Shown here piece after piece: positions 62,220 through 64,000 of a stretch of DNA of 64,000 bases (within the stretch, counting starts at the first letter, position 1; each line of letters begins with the position of its first letter). This stretch comes from JABIDZ01 sp964619405 (lineage in GTDB: Archaea > Iainarchaeota > Iainarchaeia > Iainarchaeales > JAAZKV01), in the NCBI GenBank assembly GCA_964619405.1, contig CAZUCF010000003.1, forward strand, positions 33,039 to 97,038, in the 5' to 3' direction. A program made the position numbers and the translations under genes. The notes under the pieces were generated by a model. The model saw only the letters and a program-made list of their open reading frames with translations, was not told the DNA's origin and ran no database searches.

Positions 62220-63371
62220 TTAGTTTTTACTAAAATAAATTGTTAAAAATATTCCTAATGTAATAATTATGGCTATTATTGAAAAAAATATTTCAAAAAA
62301 ATAGTCTTGTTCAGATATTGAAAAATTAATACTCTCTGAATAATAATTAAAATCAATTGTATTTAATTGTGCTTGTAACGAATATTCTCCAGAAATTAAT
62401 TTTTCAGTAGTAAACGAAAATTCTTTTTCAGAAAAAGCATTCACATTTATTGGTTTTTCTGAATTATTAATTAAATCAAATGGAAAAATAATTAGATTAC
62501 CATCAAGCACACTACCCCAATTATTTTTTATTTTAACATTAAATTTTAATTGATTATTAAAAATTTCTCCCCCAATTAAAGTTATTTCGGCTTGGTTTGG
62601 CTCATTAACTAATAATCTTGGATGATTGCTTAATATCCTTTGTTTTTCCCCAAAAACATTTGTAAAAAATAATTCGGATGACGGCAAATTATAAGAGCCA
62701 CTAAGAATTGGTTTAATATAAAAAACAAAATCTGTTTCAGCATTACTATTTATTGTTGTTGAAGCACTTGCTTCTCCTTCAACAATATCAAAACTAGTTA
62801 TTTTTATTATTGACCTCAAATCTTCAGCAACAAATTGAACAAAAATATCTGCATTTTTAGAACCAGTATTTTTAACATTTATTTTCATTTTTGCTCTTTG
62901 TCCTAATGTTATTTCTTCTGGAGGAATATTTTCTATTTTTAAAACAGGAGTATCATAAAAACCAATTTTGGAATCAGAATGCATTTTTATTGTACTAAAA
63001 CCGGTTCGCATACAAAATTCAATTTTGTCACCATTATTTATTTTATCAACAAACATTCTTGCAACACATCTATCAGAACAATCAAAATTTTCTTTCCAAA
63101 AAATTTGTTTGTTATTATTTATTTCCACACTGATAAATGAACTATCAAATTCTTTTCCCTCAAAATCAGCATAAATTGACAAAATCGGGTGTAATCCTTC
63201 TACATCATCAAAATAATCTTTTGACGAAAATTCAATATTAAAACATTCAAATGCGTTAAATTCATTTAAGGATTTGTTTGTTAAACCAGAATAAGATAAT
63301 GGAACTTCAACAGCAAAAATACTGTTTATTAAACCAAAAAACATTATCAACAAAAATATTTTGCTATTCAT
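62220..63371 (-). CDS. secreted membrane-anchored protein with CARDB-like repeats
   Basis: The 383 aa protein has a signal peptide (MNSKIFLLIMFFGLINSIFA), beta-sandwich domains resembling archaeal CARDB/NEW3-like modules (LGQRAKMKINVKNTGSKNAD and LKFNVKIKNNWGSV), and a C-terminal membrane segment with a Ser-Lys-Asn tail. It likely lies on the cell surface with the bulk outside. I chose ATG 63371 over a TTG six bases earlier. Confidence 0.7.
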   Translation of the reverse strand: MNSKIFLLIMFFGLINSIFAVEVPLSYSGLTNKSLNEFNAFECFNIEFSSKDYFDDVEGLHPILSIYADFEGKEFDSSFISVEINNNKQIFWKENFDCSDRCVARMFVDKINNGDKIEFCMRTGFSTIKMHSDSKIGFYDTPVLKIENIPPEEITLGQRAKMKINVKNTGSKNADIFVQFVAEDLRSIIKITSFDIVEGEASASTTINSNAETDFVFYIKPILSGSYNLPSSELFFTNVFGEKQRILSNHPRLLVNEPNQAEITLIGGEIFNNQLKFNVKIKNNWGSVLDGNLIIFPFDLINNSEKPINVNAFSEKEFSFTTEKLISGEYSLQAQLNTIDFNYYSESINFSISEQDYFFEIFFSIIAIIITLGIFLTIYFSKN

Positions 63372-63397
63372 TAACAAACTCCATATAAAAATGGTTT

Positions 63398-63883
63398 TTA
63401 AATAGAATTATTCTGAAAAATTTTTAAAAAATACAAAAAAGTATTGTTTTCTTGACTTTGAGAATTCAATTCAATTATCATTTTTTTTGAATATTTTTTG
63501 AACACCTTTTTTTTACAATAATTTATTCCCTCACAAAAAACATTATCCATTATTTTTTCAGTTGAATAATGTCTATTTTCCAATCTTAATTCTAATTCTT
63601 CAGGATTAACATTCAACAAAATTACTTTATCTACTTTTAATTTCATTTCACACAAAGTATGACCTTCAAAAACAACATTATCATTTTTTGATAAAAAATC
63701 GTTCGTTTTTTTTTCAAACAATTTAATTGGAATTTCTAATTCGTTCTCGTCATTAAATTTACCAATAGAATTTTTTAAAGCAAATTCTTTTTCATTAATA
63801 CAAATTAATTTAAACTTTTTTGCAATTTTTTTTGCAAGGGTTGTTTTACCACAACCAGGCGTGCCAGTAATCATTAATTTCAT
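63398..63883 (-). CDS. adenylate kinase family protein (AK6/Fap7-like)
   Basis: A 161 aa P-loop kinase starting MKLMITGTPGCGKTTLAKKI, with VVFEGHTLCEM and LRLENRHYSTEKIMDNV in the family pattern. Archaeal relatives act as adenylate kinases with a role in ribosome assembly. I chose ATG 63883 because the family begins there. It lies 26 bp from the secreted protein gene on the same strand. Confidence 0.85.
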   Translation of the reverse strand: MKLMITGTPGCGKTTLAKKIAKKFKLICINEKEFALKNSIGKFNDENELEIPIKLFEKKTNDFLSKNDNVVFEGHTLCEMKLKVDKVILLNVNPEELELRLENRHYSTEKIMDNVFCEGINYCKKKVFKKYSKKMIIELNSQSQENNTFLYFLKIFQNNSI

Positions 63884-63942
63884 AAAAATAATTAACATCA
63901 AAAAGATTAAAAATAAAATAAAAACAAAAAAAACAAAAAAAA

Positions 63943-64000
63943 TAAGGCTCTGTAGAAATCCTTTATAAATAGAGATAAATAGAAGGTTACCCTTCTATTT
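63943..64000. repeat. inverted repeat and possible insertion-sequence end at right edge
   Basis: A perfect 10-bp stem (AAATAGAAGG / CCTTCTATTT) with a TTAC loop occupies 63977-64000. Just before it lies GGCTCTGTAGAAATCC, which resembles terminal repeats of IS elements, and a TATA-like CTTTATAAAT. A transposase may follow beyond the edge. Confidence 0.35.

Overview
The window reads as chromosomal DNA of a very AT-rich archaeon. Archaeal markers include a Bud32 KEOPS kinase, a DtdA-type D-aminoacyl-tRNA deacylase, an archaeal RecJ/GAN-like DHH nuclease, a class III signal-peptide pilin system, ADP-forming acetyl-CoA synthetase, a four-subunit pyruvate:ferredoxin oxidoreductase, a PRC-barrel protein and the archaeal mevalonate pathway with geranylgeranyl reductase. 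TATA-like boxes about 20-30 bp before ATG suggest leaderless transcripts for several genes. The small, fermentative-looking gene set and many unrecognised surface proteins fit a DPANN-type lineage, but I cannot name the phylum from sequence alone. I saw no rRNA, tRNA or CRISPR array.

Layout. 0-7 kb: a partial ORF, bud32, a lipoprotein, the grpE-dnaK-dnaJ chaperone genes with a divergent winged-helix regulator and a palindromic operator candidate, and a tRNA-dihydrouridine synthase. 7-15 kb: a giant membrane-anchored surface protein, ADP-forming acetyl-CoA synthetase and an acetolactate-synthase-like enzyme, followed by an AT-rich repeat tract. 15-20 kb: a short DUF1846 protein, purF whose 3' end was rewritten by an IS200-like element, and dtdA. 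20-27 kb: an accessory island. It holds a DUF4143-type ATPase inserted into a BRO/DinD-like gene, a diversity-generating retroelement (reverse transcriptase, template repeat, Avd, and a pilin-anchored target with a variable repeat), an AbiE toxin-antitoxin pair and a relic of a second avd gene.

27-31 kb: porG-porD-porA-porB, with an intein in porB. 31-41 kb: one minus-strand run carrying the pathway from acetyl-CoA to isopentenyl diphosphate in its archaeal form: HMG-CoA reductase, HMG-CoA synthase, thiolase, DUF35, mevalonate kinase, UbiX, UbiD-like decarboxylase, AcnX large and small subunits, isopentenyl phosphate kinase, plus a GNAT protein. Type 2 IPP isomerase and a GGPP synthase interrupted by an intein lie at 44.8-49.4 kb, and ferredoxin plus geranylgeranyl reductase at 55 kb. 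Lipid precursor synthesis is therefore almost entirely contained here, fed by acetyl-CoA from the Por enzyme. 49.5-64 kb: a RecJ-like nuclease with a third intein and a GC-rich tandem repeat, a coiled-coil protein next to a transglutaminase-like protein, a truncated RqcH/NFACT protein, PRC-barrel protein, very large lipoprotein, secreted proteins and an adenylate-kinase-like protein. The right edge may hold the end of an insertion sequence.

The most interesting items are the diversity-generating retroelement (19 of 23 template/variable substitutions fall at template adenines by my hand alignment, and the template repeat is read in frame as the N-terminus of the reverse transcriptase ORF), the compact complete archaeal mevalonate cluster, three inteins at active-site motifs within 25 kb, and the gene split by the ATPase insertion. 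All calls are by eye. No database search or structure prediction was run.
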